Of a stretch of 41,444 bases of DNA, positions 26,440-33,535 are shown piece by piece; within the stretch, counting starts at the first letter, position 1, and each line of letters begins with the position of its first letter. The DNA lies in the NCBI GenBank assembly GCA_005881885.1, contig VBDX01000119.1:1-41444 (forward strand). Reading direction: 5' to 3'. Made by a program: the position numbers and the translations under genes. This DNA is from Chloroflexota bacterium (GTDB lineage Bacteria; Chloroflexota; Limnocylindria; P2-11E). The notes below the pieces were generated by a model. That model worked only from the letters and a program-made list of their open reading frames with translations. It was not told the DNA's origin and did not search any database.

Positions 26440-26892
26440 TTACTTGGCAAAAGCGTTGATCTTGATCGTGCGCGGCTTGACGTTCTCGGCCTTCGGGAGG
26501 ACGAGCTCAAGAACGCCGTTCGTGAACTTGGCCTCGACCTTGGTCGGGTCGATCTGCACCGGAACGGTGAAGCTCCGTGCGAACTTCCCGATGCGACGCT
26601 CGTGACGGAGCCAGCCGCTCGTCATGTCCGTCGTGGGCTTGAACTCACCGCTGATGGTGAAGTTCTCCGCGGTGGCGTTGATCTCGATGTCGTCCGGCGT
26701 GAGACCCGGCAGGTCCGCACGCACCTGATAGGCGTCCTTGGTCTCCCAGAGGTCCACCGGCACAACGACTTGGCCGGCAGCTACGGTGCTCCAACCGCCG
26801 TTGGGACGGCTGACGCTGTCCTCGAAGAGACGATCCATCGCCTCACGCAGAGAAACGACGTCTCCAAGTGGGCTGAAGCGTGCGATGGTCAT
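26440..26892 (-). CDS. Small heat-shock protein Hsp20
   Basis: A 150-residue alpha-crystallin-domain chaperone that holds unfolding proteins. The N terminus (P-L-G-D-V-V-S-L-R-E-A-M-D-R-L-F) is the usual amphipathic entry, and the alpha-crystallin domain spans about 45-140, with A-D-L-P-G-L and the closing N-G-V-L-E-L-V-L-P-K-A. An AGGAGG ribosome site lies 7 nt before the ATG. It is directly downstream of hspR; a hairpin (TCAACGCCC, GGGCGTTGA) in the last codons of hspR could stabilise or separate the messages. Confidence 0.95.
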   Translation of the reverse strand: MTIARFSPLGDVVSLREAMDRLFEDSVSRPNGGWSTVAAGQVVVPVDLWETKDAYQVRADLPGLTPDDIEINATAENFTISGEFKPTTDMTSGWLRHERRIGKFARSFTVPVQIDPTKVEAKFTNGVLELVLPKAENVKPRTIKINAFAK

Positions 26893-26907
26893 AGGTGGCC
26901 TCCTCTT

Positions 26908-27291
26908 TTACAGCTCAACGCCCTTGGGGCGTTGACGATTTCGCGGCCTCCGGCCGCGCTCGCCGTCCGTCACGTTCTCGACACGTCCCCCGCCCTCTGC
27001 CTGCGCATCCGCTTCCGCCAGCTGGGCTGCGATCTCACCCAGGAGATCGGCGGCGTCGCGCAGCTGGAACAGGAGCTTCACGCCCGCGAGGTTGACCCCC
27101 CGCGACTGCGTGAGATAGCGGATCGCCCGCACACGCTCGAGATCATCGTCGGAGTAGAGGCGGATGTTCGTGTCCGTTCGGACCGGATCGAGCAGGCCCT
27201 CCTCCTCGTAGATCCGCAGCGTTCGCGGATGGCATCCGGCGAGGCTCGCGGCGATGCTGATGACGTAGACGGGTCGACGGCCAGTTGCCAC
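26908..27291 (-). CDS. hspR: HspR-type MerR-family heat-shock repressor
   Basis: A 127-residue MerR-family regulator whose DNA-binding domain matches HspR: R-P-V-Y-V-I-S-I-A-A-S-L-A-G-C-H-P-R-T-L-R-I-Y-E-E-E-G-L-L-D-P, then R-L-Y-S-D-D-D-L-E-R and G-V-N-L-A-G-V-K. HspR represses chaperone operons with DnaK as co-repressor in actinobacteria. Here it heads hsp20-lon-dnaJ-clpB and probably controls its own operon. I choose the GTG at 27291, 6 nt after the minus-10 of a good promoter, over the TTG at 27297, which overlaps that box. The C-terminal 30 residues are basic and low complexity. I did not find a canonical CTTGAGT-N7-ACTCAAG operator. Confidence 0.92.
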   Translation of the reverse strand: MATGRRPVYVISIAASLAGCHPRTLRIYEEEGLLDPVRTDTNIRLYSDDDLERVRAIRYLTQSRGVNLAGVKLLFQLRDAADLLGEIAAQLAEADAQAEGGGRVENVTDGERGRRPRNRQRPKGVEL

Positions 27292-27297
27292 GACCAA

Positions 27298-27327
27298 TAT
27301 CTAAAGATCTATCAATACCGTTGTCAA
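27298..27327 (-). promoter_or_regulatory. Promoter of the hspR operon, apparently leaderless
   Basis: On the minus strand TTGACA (27327-27322), an 18-nt spacer and TAGATA (27303-27298) precede the GTG start by 6 nt; TTAGAT at 17 nt spacing is an overlapping alternative. A direct repeat TAGAT-CTT-TAGAT covers the minus-10 region and is a candidate regulator contact. Confidence 0.65.
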
Positions 27328-27373
27328 GAGTCCTCTCAGCGCTCGTGCCGCCTCCCAGCGGCCGGGCAAGCCC

Positions 27374-27479
27374 GCGCACAGGGCGGCCTGCCGAAACCCT
27401 CTCTACGCGACGGGGTCCCCCCGGCCTGGCGGCCGGCTCCCCATCGCGCGGGGGCCCTCGGCAGGCCAGCCCTGCGCGC
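27374..27479. repeat. 106-nt nested inverted repeat upstream of the HSP70-like gene
   Basis: Outer arms 27374-27394 and 27458-27479 pair at 20 of 21 positions with one mismatch and one bulged A. Inside, CGCGACGGGG (27406-27415) pairs with CCCCATCGCG (27439-27448) with one mismatch, and the tip CCGGCC (27421-27426) pairs with GGCCGG (27431-27436) around a TGGC loop. The stretch from 27328 to 27497 has no gene. The element ends 18 nt before the GTG of the HSP70-like gene, so it would lie in that gene's leader. It could be a structured RNA, a regulatory leader or a small miniature mobile element; no terminal duplication was recognised. Confidence 0.75.
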
Positions 27480-27497
27480 CCCTACGCTTCTTGGCCC

Positions 27498-28841
27498 GTG
27501 CGCTTCGGTCTTGACTTCGGCACCTCCAATACATCTCTCGCGGTCAATGACGGCGCGTCGACTCGTGTACTCCCCATCGATCCGGTCGCGGGCGAGACGA
27601 TGCCGACGGTTCTGTACATCCGCCGCGACGGGACTCCGCTTGTCGGGCGCCCGGCGATCGAGGCGTATCTCGAAGACAACCGAACGCGCGGCCCGCTCCG
27701 TCGCGAGTTCCAGATGCTCGGGATCCGTATGGCCTCATCCGACCCCGAGCAGCCGACCGTCGAGGCGCACATCTATACCGACACGCACGCGCCGGGGCGA
27801 CTTTTCCAGGCGCTCAAGACGTTCCTCGGCGATCCGCTCGAGACGAGGACGAACGTCTTCGGGAGCGCGAAGGGCTTGGAAGAGCTGATCGCTCTGATCC
27901 TCGCGCACGTCCGCCAGCGCGCCAAGGAGCTGACCGGTGTCGCACCCGAGGAGATCACGCTCGGCCGACCGGTGCGCTTCATCGGCGCGCAGGACGCCGA
28001 CGAGCGCGCGACGACCCGGCTTCGCGCGGCCGCGGATCTCGCGGGCTTTCGGACCGTCCGCTTCGTGGCCGAGCCCGTCGCGGCGGCTCACGCCGCCGGG
28101 ACCGCCGTGGGAACGAGTCTCGTCTTCGACTTCGGCGGTGGGACGCTGGACCTCTGCGTCGTCCGGCGGGACGAGCGTGGTGTGGCCGTCAGGGCGACGG
28201 CGGGCGGTCCCATCGGCGGCGATCGCGCGACCGAGCTTCTGATCGATGAAGTGGTCGCTCCGCGTCTGGGATCGCGAGCGGAGTGGGGGCCGAAACGATT
28301 GCGGCTCCCCCGCTACATCGTCAACGCTCTACGCGACTGGCATGCACTCTCCTCCCTCAACGAGAAGCCGCTGCTCGACGCGCTCGACGATCTGGTGCGA
28401 GCGGGCGCACCCAAACGCGAGCTTGCCGCGCTGCGGAGTGCGATCGAGCTCCAGCTCGGGTACGAGATCTTCCAGAGCGTCGACGCGATGAAGTGCGAGC
28501 TCTCGAGCGCGGCCTCCGCGATCCTTTCGTACCACCACGCCGACGTCGACGTGGATGCACGGGCGACGCGCGGCCGCTTCGAGCGATTGATCGCTGCGCT
28601 CCTCCAAGAGATCGATGCGCTGGTCGCGCAGGTCCTGCGTGATGCGGAGATAGCTCCGGACGACGTCGTCGAGGTCGTCTACACCGGCGGATCGAGCGCG
28701 ATCCCCGCGGTGCGCGCGCTGGTCCAGCGGATCCTGCCGGGGGCGAAAGTGAAGGACGCCGCGGCGTTCACGAGCGTCGCCGCGGGCCTCGCCATGCCCG
28801 GCGTCCAGGAAGCGACCGCAGGGCGAGGTAGAGAATCGTGA
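27498..28841 (+). CDS. HSP70-fold ATPase, YegD-like
   Basis: A 447-residue protein with the actin/HSP70 ATPase fold and no peptide-binding domain. Phosphate 1 is F-G-L-D-F-G-T-S-N-T-S-L, phosphate 2 is V-F-D-F-G-G-G-T-L-D-L, and the adenosine motif is V-Y-T-G-G-S-S-A-I-P-A-V. It resembles E. coli YegD. The role is unknown; position opposite hspR suggests stress control. The start at GTG 27498 matches the family N terminus; the frame is open further upstream but only through the inverted-repeat region. Its stop overlaps the GTG of the histidine kinase gene. Confidence 0.87.
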   Translation: MRFGLDFGTSNTSLAVNDGASTRVLPIDPVAGETMPTVLYIRRDGTPLVGRPAIEAYLEDNRTRGPLRREFQMLGIRMASSDPEQPTVEAHIYTDTHAPGRLFQALKTFLGDPLETRTNVFGSAKGLEELIALILAHVRQRAKELTGVAPEEITLGRPVRFIGAQDADERATTRLRAAADLAGFRTVRFVAEPVAAAHAAGTAVGTSLVFDFGGGTLDLCVVRRDERGVAVRATAGGPIGGDRATELLIDEVVAPRLGSRAEWGPKRLRLPRYIVNALRDWHALSSLNEKPLLDALDDLVRAGAPKRELAALRSAIELQLGYEIFQSVDAMKCELSSAASAILSYHHADVDVDARATRGRFERLIAALLQEIDALVAQVLRDAEIAPDDVVEVVYTGGSSAIPAVRALVQRILPGAKVKDAAAFTSVAAGLAMPGVQEATAGRGRES

Positions 28842-30361
28842 CCGTGATCCGACGTTTCGTGCCATATGTCGCCGCGGTCGCCGCCGTGGCACTGACCAGC
28901 GTCTTCATCGGTTTCGTGGTCGGTCGGACGCAGATCGCGAACATCTCGATGCTCTACCTCGTCGCGGTGCTCCTCGTCGCGGTGGCGTTCGGAACGACTG
29001 CGGCAATCGTGGCGAGCGTACTTGCCTTCCTCACCTTCGACTGGTTCTTTGTGCCGCCGACGCATCAGCTCATCGTCGCGGACGCCGAGGAGCTCTTCTC
29101 TCTGGCGCTCTTTCTGATCACGGCCGTGGTCACCGGTACGCTCGCGGCGCGCGAGCGTGCCCGCGCGCAGGAGGCCGAGCATCGCGAGCGCGATGCGAAG
29201 CTGCTGTATGAGGCCGCGTTCCTCATGGCGGAGCCCGAGCTGGAGCGCGCGCTGGCCGCGGTCGCCGAGCACTTCCGCGCCGCGCTCGACCTCGACGCGC
29301 TGGCGATCGACGCGGAAGCCGAGATCCTGCCGCGGCCGGCGACCGCCGCGCGCGACGAGACGGCGCGCGCTGCGCTAGGCGCCACGACCGGCAACGAGCT
29401 GCGGATGATGGACCAGCACGGTGCCTCCCGGCGTATCCGGCTGGTCGGCGCGCGGACCGGCAGCCGCCGTCAACGGCTCACGCAGGTGATTCCGATCACG
29501 GCATCGGGACAACGCATCGGACGGCTGCTGATCCTGGCGCGCGAGCGCGCGGAAGCGCTTAGCTCGAGTGACGAGCGGCTGCTTGCCATCGCGGCGGCAC
29601 ACCTCGGCGTCACCCTCGAACGTGCCCGCTTTCGCGAGGAGGCCACCGAGGCCGAAGCCCTCCGCCGCGCCGACGAGCTCAAGACCGAGCTGCTGCACGC
29701 GGTCTCCCACGAGCTCCGGACGCCGCTCGCCTCGATCCTCGCCTCAGCCGGCAGCCTGCGGCAAAAGGACGTCGCCTGGACCGATCGCGAGCGTGATGAA
29801 TTCGCCGGCGCGATCCAGGACGAGGCGCTGCGGCTCGATCGCGTCGTCGGGAACCTCCTCGACCTCTCGCGCATCGAGAACGGGACCCTCGTGCCGCACA
29901 AGGCATGGCACGATGTCGGCGCGCTCGTCGAGGACGTGGCCGGCCGGATGCGTCCGGTCACCGCCGGTCATCCCGTTCGGCTCGACGTGCCCGAGGATCT
30001 TCCGCCGGTCGAGCTCGATTACGTGGAGATCGGACAGGTGCTCTCCAATCTCGTCGAGAACGCCGCGAAGTTCTCACCGCCGGGGTCCGAGATCGGCATC
30101 CGCGTTGCTCGCGACGACGGCGACGTGCAGTTCGAAGTCCGCGACCACGGACCGGGTATCGCTCCGGCCGACGCGGAGCGCATCTTCGCGCCGTTCGTGC
30201 GGGTCGCTCGAGCCGGTCAAGGCTCGCGCGGCGTCGGACTCGGCCTCGCCATCGCCAAACGGCTCGTCGAAGCACACTCCGGATCGATCTGGGTCGATCA
30301 GGACGTGAGCGAAGGCGCACGGGTCGTGTTCACGCTGCCGGTCGGTGCGCATGGCGGCTAA
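28838..30361 (+). CDS. Sensor histidine kinase, KdpD-type membrane and kinase part only
   Basis: A 507-residue kinase matching the C-terminal half of KdpD. Residues about 8-105 hold four transmembrane helices of DUF4118 type (with D-W-F-F-V-P-P-T-H), a GAF-like region spans about 120-265, the HisKA phospho-His is about H291 in S-H-E-L-R-T-P, and the ATPase has L-S-N-L-V-E-N-A-A-K-F-S, D-H-G-P-G-I-A and G-V-G-L-G-L-A-I. The N-terminal KdpD and Usp domains that sense potassium and turgor in full-length KdpD are absent. It overlaps the HSP70-like gene by 4 nt and the regulator gene by 11 nt. The kdpFABC pump genes are not in the window. Confidence 0.92.
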   Translation: MTVIRRFVPYVAAVAAVALTSVFIGFVVGRTQIANISMLYLVAVLLVAVAFGTTAAIVASVLAFLTFDWFFVPPTHQLIVADAEELFSLALFLITAVVTGTLAARERARAQEAEHRERDAKLLYEAAFLMAEPELERALAAVAEHFRAALDLDALAIDAEAEILPRPATAARDETARAALGATTGNELRMMDQHGASRRIRLVGARTGSRRQRLTQVIPITASGQRIGRLLILARERAEALSSSDERLLAIAAAHLGVTLERARFREEATEAEALRRADELKTELLHAVSHELRTPLASILASAGSLRQKDVAWTDRERDEFAGAIQDEALRLDRVVGNLLDLSRIENGTLVPHKAWHDVGALVEDVAGRMRPVTAGHPVRLDVPEDLPPVELDYVEIGQVLSNLVENAAKFSPPGSEIGIRVARDDGDVQFEVRDHGPGIAPADAERIFAPFVRVARAGQGSRGVGLGLAIAKRLVEAHSGSIWVDQDVSEGARVVFTLPVGAHGG

Positions 30362-31073
30362 CGCACCGCGGGCGGAGGCGACGGGTGCGCGACTCCTCGT
30401 CGTCGACGACGAGCCCGCGATGGTGCGGACACTTCGCACCAATCTGCGCGGCCATGGCTTCCAGGTGGAGACCGCCGAGACCGCGACCGACGCGAAGGCC
30501 AGCTACGACCGCCGCCAGCCGGACCTCGTCGTGCTCGACATCAACCTTCCCGACGGCGACGGCTTCGAGATCGTGCGTCATATCCGCGAGCGCTCCGGCA
30601 CGCCGATCATCGTCCTTTCCGCGCGGGGCGGCGAGAACGACAAGGTGAACGCGCTCGATCTCGGCGCGGACGACTACATGACGAAGCCGTTTGGGATCGA
30701 CGAGCTGCTCGCGCGCATCCGCGTCGCGCTGCGGCACATCGCGCGTCCGAATACCGGCACCGAGCGGCGCATCCGGAGCGGCGAGCTGGTGGTCGACCTC
30801 GAACGCCGCGAGGTCTCGGTCGCGGGCCGACCCGTGCACCTCACGCCGACCGAATACGACTTGCTCAAGGTCTTTCTCACGAACGCCAACAAAGTGCTGA
30901 CCGACCGCATGTTGCTTCAGCAGGTGTGGGGTCCTGACTACGGTGACGAATCTCATTACCTACACGTGTACGTCGCGCGACTACGGCGCAAGATCGAGGA
31001 CGACCCGCAGGAACCGAAGTTCCTCACGACCGAACCTGGAGTGGGGTATCGCTTTCGTTCAGACGAGCCCTGA
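30351..31073 (+). CDS. OmpR/KdpE-family response regulator
   Basis: A 240-residue regulator with a receiver (acidic pair D19-D20, phospho-Asp about D63 in V-V-L-D-I-N-L-P-D-G, Lys about 112 in Y-M-T-K-P-F) and a winged-helix DNA-binding domain (L-T-P-T-E-Y-D-L-L-K-V-F, ending V-G-Y-R-F). It is closest in feel to KdpE, which fits the KdpD-type kinase just upstream. ATG 30351 or GTG 30345 may be the start. Directly after its stop is an array of GTTGA repeats in 11-bp register, the spacing typical of OmpR/PhoB-family sites, so it likely binds there. Confidence 0.92.
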   Translation: MAANAPRAEATGARLLVVDDEPAMVRTLRTNLRGHGFQVETAETATDAKASYDRRQPDLVVLDINLPDGDGFEIVRHIRERSGTPIIVLSARGGENDKVNALDLGADDYMTKPFGIDELLARIRVALRHIARPNTGTERRIRSGELVVDLERREVSVAGRPVHLTPTEYDLLKVFLTNANKVLTDRMLLQQVWGPDYGDESHYLHVYVARLRRKIEDDPQEPKFLTTEPGVGYRFRSDEP

Positions 31074-31075
31074 AC

Positions 31076-31130
31076 GTTGAGCGAATGTTGAGCGAGCGAT
31101 CCCCGTGCGTTGACACCGCGTTGAGTGGAC
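31076..31130 (+). promoter_or_regulatory. Tandem GTTGA(G/C) repeats in 11-bp register, candidate response-regulator operator
   Basis: GTTGA occurs at 31076, 31087, 31109 and 31120: steps of 11, 22 and 11 bp, so four of five consecutive 11-bp units carry it and the middle unit (31098) is degenerate. Each unit is preceded by C or T. OmpR/PhoB-family regulators bind head-to-tail on direct repeats with this spacing. The array fills the 75-nt gap between the KdpE-like gene and the KimA C-domain paralogue; no distinct minus-10 is seen between it and the ATG at 31149. Confidence 0.6.
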
Positions 31131-31148
31131 GGCGGCGAGGCTTGTCGC

Positions 31149-31586
31149 ATGCGAGCACTCGACCGTGAAGAGCCGCTCTCGCTACCGCGCGCGGCGCCGC
31201 TGCACGCCGTCGTTCCGATCGGAGCGCCGGACGCCACGGCCCTCCGCGCCCTCGGATACGCGAGATCCCTCGCCTCGCATCTCACGATCCTCCAGCTTCC
31301 GGGCGAGGACGCGGCCCTTACGCGACGGCGGCTTCGCCGCTTGGGCGCGGCGTCCGGTGCCGCGTTCGTAGAGCTCAGTGCCGGCCGCGACCCGATCGAA
31401 CAGATCGTGACCGCCCTCGACGCGATCTCCGCCGGCGACCCCGACCATCGGGTCGCCGTGGTCGTGTCGGGGATCGTTCCACGGCGACCATGGCTCCTTC
31501 CGCTGTACGACCAGTCCCTGCGGCTGCAACTGCGCCTGTTCGCCCACCCGAAGGTCGTGGTGATCGACGTCCCCTACCACGTCTAG
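31149..31586 (+). CDS. Free-standing homologue of the KimA C-terminal (Usp-like) cytosolic domain
   Basis: A 145-residue cytosolic protein that aligns end to end with the last 130 residues of both KimA-like permeases in this window: A-V-V-P-I-G-A-P-D with V-I-V-P-I-A-R-L-D, A-L-G-Y-A-R-S-L-A-S with A-L-A-F-A-R-S-V-S-P, D-A-I-S-A-G-D-P-D-H-R-V-A-V-V with D-A-I-D-K-S-D-D-R-P-I-T-V-V, and the shared ending V-I-D-V-P-Y-H. No membrane segments are present. In the permease this domain is the regulatory dimer part. I infer a soluble regulator or subunit for potassium uptake, controlled by the adjacent two-component pair. Its TAG shares CTAG with the convergent Mrp gene. Confidence 0.75.
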   Translation: MRALDREEPLSLPRAAPLHAVVPIGAPDATALRALGYARSLASHLTILQLPGEDAALTRRRLRRLGAASGAAFVELSAGRDPIEQIVTALDAISAGDPDHRVAVVVSGIVPRRPWLLPLYDQSLRLQLRLFAHPKVVVIDVPYHV

Positions 31587-32410
31587 GACGCGGCGAGCTT
31601 CTCCACGACGCGGTCAGCGAGCTTCTCGATAGCTTCCTTCTGAGTGTCGATGGGCGTGAAGGCGAGACGCGCGAGCCGTTCGACGCCCATGGACCAGATG
31701 GTCTGTGCTTCGTCGGCTGCCGGAAAGAGCTCGACCTCCTCGTCGCAATGCGGGCAGCGCAGGTAGGCCATGTTCTCGACGCCGCCGAGGACGGCGATCC
31801 GCAGGTGCTGATAGAGGCGGACCACCTTCTGCGTGTCGAGGTGGGCGACGCGTTGCGGCGTGACCACGAGGACCGCGCCGCTCACCTTCAGGTGTCGCGC
31901 GAGGACGTGCTGCAGCGCGGAGGTGCCGGCGGGCAGATCCACGACGAGGTAGTCAAGCGCCGGCCAGGCGACCTCGTCGATGAGATGCCGGGCGAGCAGC
32001 TCGAGGGTCGATGCTTCGAAGCCCATCGGCTGGTCCTCACCCAGGAGGAACCCGGTCGAGGCGACGAACAGTCCTTCGCGCTCGACGGGACTCTCGCGCG
32101 CCACGGGGCCGGTCCGTGCGAGCGTCCACACGTGAGTCCACTTCGGATTTGCGATCCCGAGCATCGCCGGAATGTCCGGCGCATAGAGGTCGAGGTCGAG
32201 AATACCCACAGCCCCGTGGCGACGGAGCGCCTTCGCGAGGCCGACGGCGACAGTGGACTTGCCAACGCCACCCTTGCCGGCCCCGACGGCGACAACGCGG
32301 CGAAATGGTGAGTTAGCCGAAGAGGGCCTTGCGGACCTCGCTCTCGGATGCGGTCGCCCCGAAGACGAACACGCGGTCGCCGACCTCCAGCTTGGTGTCG
32401 TCATCGGCAT
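31583..32410 (-). CDS. Mrp/ApbC-family P-loop ATPase
   Basis: A 275-residue ATPase with the deviant Walker A G-A-G-K-G-G-V-G-K-S-T, switch D-L-D-L-Y-A-P-D-I-P and, near the C terminus, C-P-H-C (the C-x-x-C that holds a bridging Fe-S cluster in Mrp/Nbp35 proteins). It probably carries Fe-S clusters to apoproteins. The N-terminal DUF59 domain of many Mrp proteins is absent. The start is odd: no ATG, GTG or TTG occurs between codon 36 and the P-loop, so the first usable codons (ATG 32410 or 32404) lie about 95 nt inside the upstream trkA gene and give a low-quality N terminus. Its stop shares CTAG with the convergent gene. Confidence 0.85.
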   Translation of the reverse strand: MPMTTPSWRSATACSSSGRPHPRARSARPSSANSPFRRVVAVGAGKGGVGKSTVAVGLAKALRRHGAVGILDLDLYAPDIPAMLGIANPKWTHVWTLARTGPVARESPVEREGLFVASTGFLLGEDQPMGFEASTLELLARHLIDEVAWPALDYLVVDLPAGTSALQHVLARHLKVSGAVLVVTPQRVAHLDTQKVVRLYQHLRIAVLGGVENMAYLRCPHCDEEVELFPAADEAQTIWSMGVERLARLAFTPIDTQKEAIEKLADRVVEKLAAS

Positions 32411-32969
32411 GCATGAGCTTGCCCCGGCGCAGGACGCCGCCCACCAGCGCGCCGCTCGGCAGACGTAAGCTGCCGATGGTCTTGCCCGCGGGGGGCGTGC
32501 CCGGAGCGATCTCGGCCTCGATCATTTCGTTGTCCGTGCCGGCCAGGGGCATGATCGGCATGAAGCCGCCCGAGGGAAGCTCCTGCTCGATGACGTTCAT
32601 GAGTACGCGGGTCGACGAGATCGTCTCGTCTATGCCGAGCGTCTTGAACACGATCTCGTTCTTGGGGTTGTTCACGCGCGCGATCACGCGCGGCGTATGA
32701 CAGTTCAGCTTCGCCAGCTGGCAGATGACCAGGTTCTTCGCGTCGTCGCCTGTCACGGCGACGAGCGCGTCGGCACGCGAGCAGCCCGCCTCCATCTGCG
32801 CGCGCCCCTCGTCCGCGGCGGCGTTCATGACGATGGAGCCGAGCTTGTCCTGGACAAAGTTCGCGCGGCGCCGGTCGGCCTCGATGATCGTCACCTCGTG
32901 CCCTGCTTCGAGGAGCGCCTGCGAGAGGTGGAAGCCGACCTCACCCGCCCCGGCGACGACGAAGTACAC
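32313..32969 (-). CDS. TrkA-family potassium transport regulator (RCK_N plus RCK_C)
   Basis: A 218-residue RCK protein: a Rossmann domain with G-A-G-E-V-G and the acidic I-I-E-A-D at the end of strand 2 (NAD-binding type), then a TrkA_C domain with V-G-D-R-V-F-V-F-G. Such proteins gate Trk/Ktr channels in response to nucleotides. It starts at GTG 32969; its GGAGG ribosome site is inside a hairpin. No TrkH/KtrB membrane partner is in the window, only KimA-like permeases. Confidence 0.9.
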   Translation of the reverse strand: MYFVVAGAGEVGFHLSQALLEAGHEVTIIEADRRRANFVQDKLGSIVMNAAADEGRAQMEAGCSRADALVAVTGDDAKNLVICQLAKLNCHTPRVIARVNNPKNEIVFKTLGIDETISSTRVLMNVIEQELPSGGFMPIMPLAGTDNEMIEAEIAPGTPPAGKTIGSLRLPSGALVGGVLRRGKLMHADDDTKLEVGDRVFVFGATASESEVRKALFG

Positions 32970-32976
32970 CTACAGC

Positions 32977-32992
32977 ACCTCCGCAAGGAGGT
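32977..32992 (-). promoter_or_regulatory. Hairpin masking the trkA ribosome binding site
   Basis: On the minus strand ACCTCC-TTGC-GGAGGT forms a 6-bp hairpin whose 3' arm is the Shine-Dalgarno sequence, 8 nt before the GTG at 32969. This would reduce translation unless opened by an upstream ribosome, protein or temperature. Confidence 0.55.
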
Positions 32993-33000
32993 ACACGTAT

Positions 33001-33031
33001 AGATGGTGACGAGTGGACCGAGTCACCATCT
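33001..33031. repeat. 10-bp inverted repeat between the two trkA genes
   Basis: AGATGGTGAC (33001-33010) and GTCACCATCT (33022-33031) pair perfectly around an 11-nt loop, starting one base after the stop of the upstream trkA-like gene. On the minus strand no T run follows, so it is not a standard terminator for the operon; it may protect or process the message, or serve as a protein site. Confidence 0.6.
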
Positions 33032-33535
33032 TTATCGGACCTTCACCGGCTCGTGGGCGAGCTCTTCCTCGTGCGCGAGCGACTTCCGGATGAGGACCTC
33101 ACCGACCTCGCGGTCGTCCTGCAGCATGGCGTGGAGAAGCGTGCCGAGGATCGTCGTCCGCGAGAAGGTGTCGATCCCCATCTTCCGGTAGGTCTGCGCG
33201 CGCACCGGGTCGTTCACCTTGGCGATGACACGCTTCACGCCGAAGATCTTCTGGGCGATCTGCGCCGCCATCAGGTTCCGGTTGTCGCCCTCGGTGAGGG
33301 CCAGGATCGCATCCGCCCGCTCCACGCCCGCCTGCCGGAGGACATCGAGATCGGTCCCGTCGCCGAGGATCGTCTCGCCCTTGAACGATGGGGGCAGATG
33401 CGGGAACCAGGCCCGTTCGGCGCGCGCGGGATTCTGAGACGCGATGTCCACGACGCTGACGCGATGCCCCTCGGCGTCGAGCAGACCCGCCAGGAATCCA
33501 CCCACGCGGCCACAGCCGACGATGACGACGTTCAC
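33032..33535 (-). CDS. TrkA_N (RCK) domain protein, short
   Basis: A 167-residue protein with a single Rossmann RCK domain: V-N-V-V-I-V-G-C-G-R-V-G-G and V-S-V-V-D-I, with V-I-A-K-V-N-D-P-V-R near the end. It has an insertion after strand 2 (N-P-A-R-A-E-R-A-W-F-P-H-L) and a C-terminal helix but no RCK_C domain, unlike the neighbouring trkA. It starts at GTG 33535, which overlaps the Usp gene stop (GTGA). It probably pairs with the full-length RCK or with the KimA permeases. Confidence 0.87.
   Translation of the reverse strand: MNVVIVGCGRVGGFLAGLLDAEGHRVSVVDIASQNPARAERAWFPHLPPSFKGETILGDGTDLDVLRQAGVERADAILALTEGDNRNLMAAQIAQKIFGVKRVIAKVNDPVRAQTYRKMGIDTFSRTTILGTLLHAMLQDDREVGEVLIRKSLAHEEELAHEPVKVR

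Noticed and set aside
27285-27345. Canonical HAIR or CIRCE operator at hspR
   Set aside because: No CTTGAGT-N7-ACTCAAG or TTAGCACTC-N9-GAGTGCTAA was found; only a TAGAT direct repeat and scattered TTGAG half-sites.
27285-27497. N-terminal extension of the HSP70-like gene to 27285
   Set aside because: It would translate the large inverted repeat; the HSP70 fold starts at the GTG at 27498.
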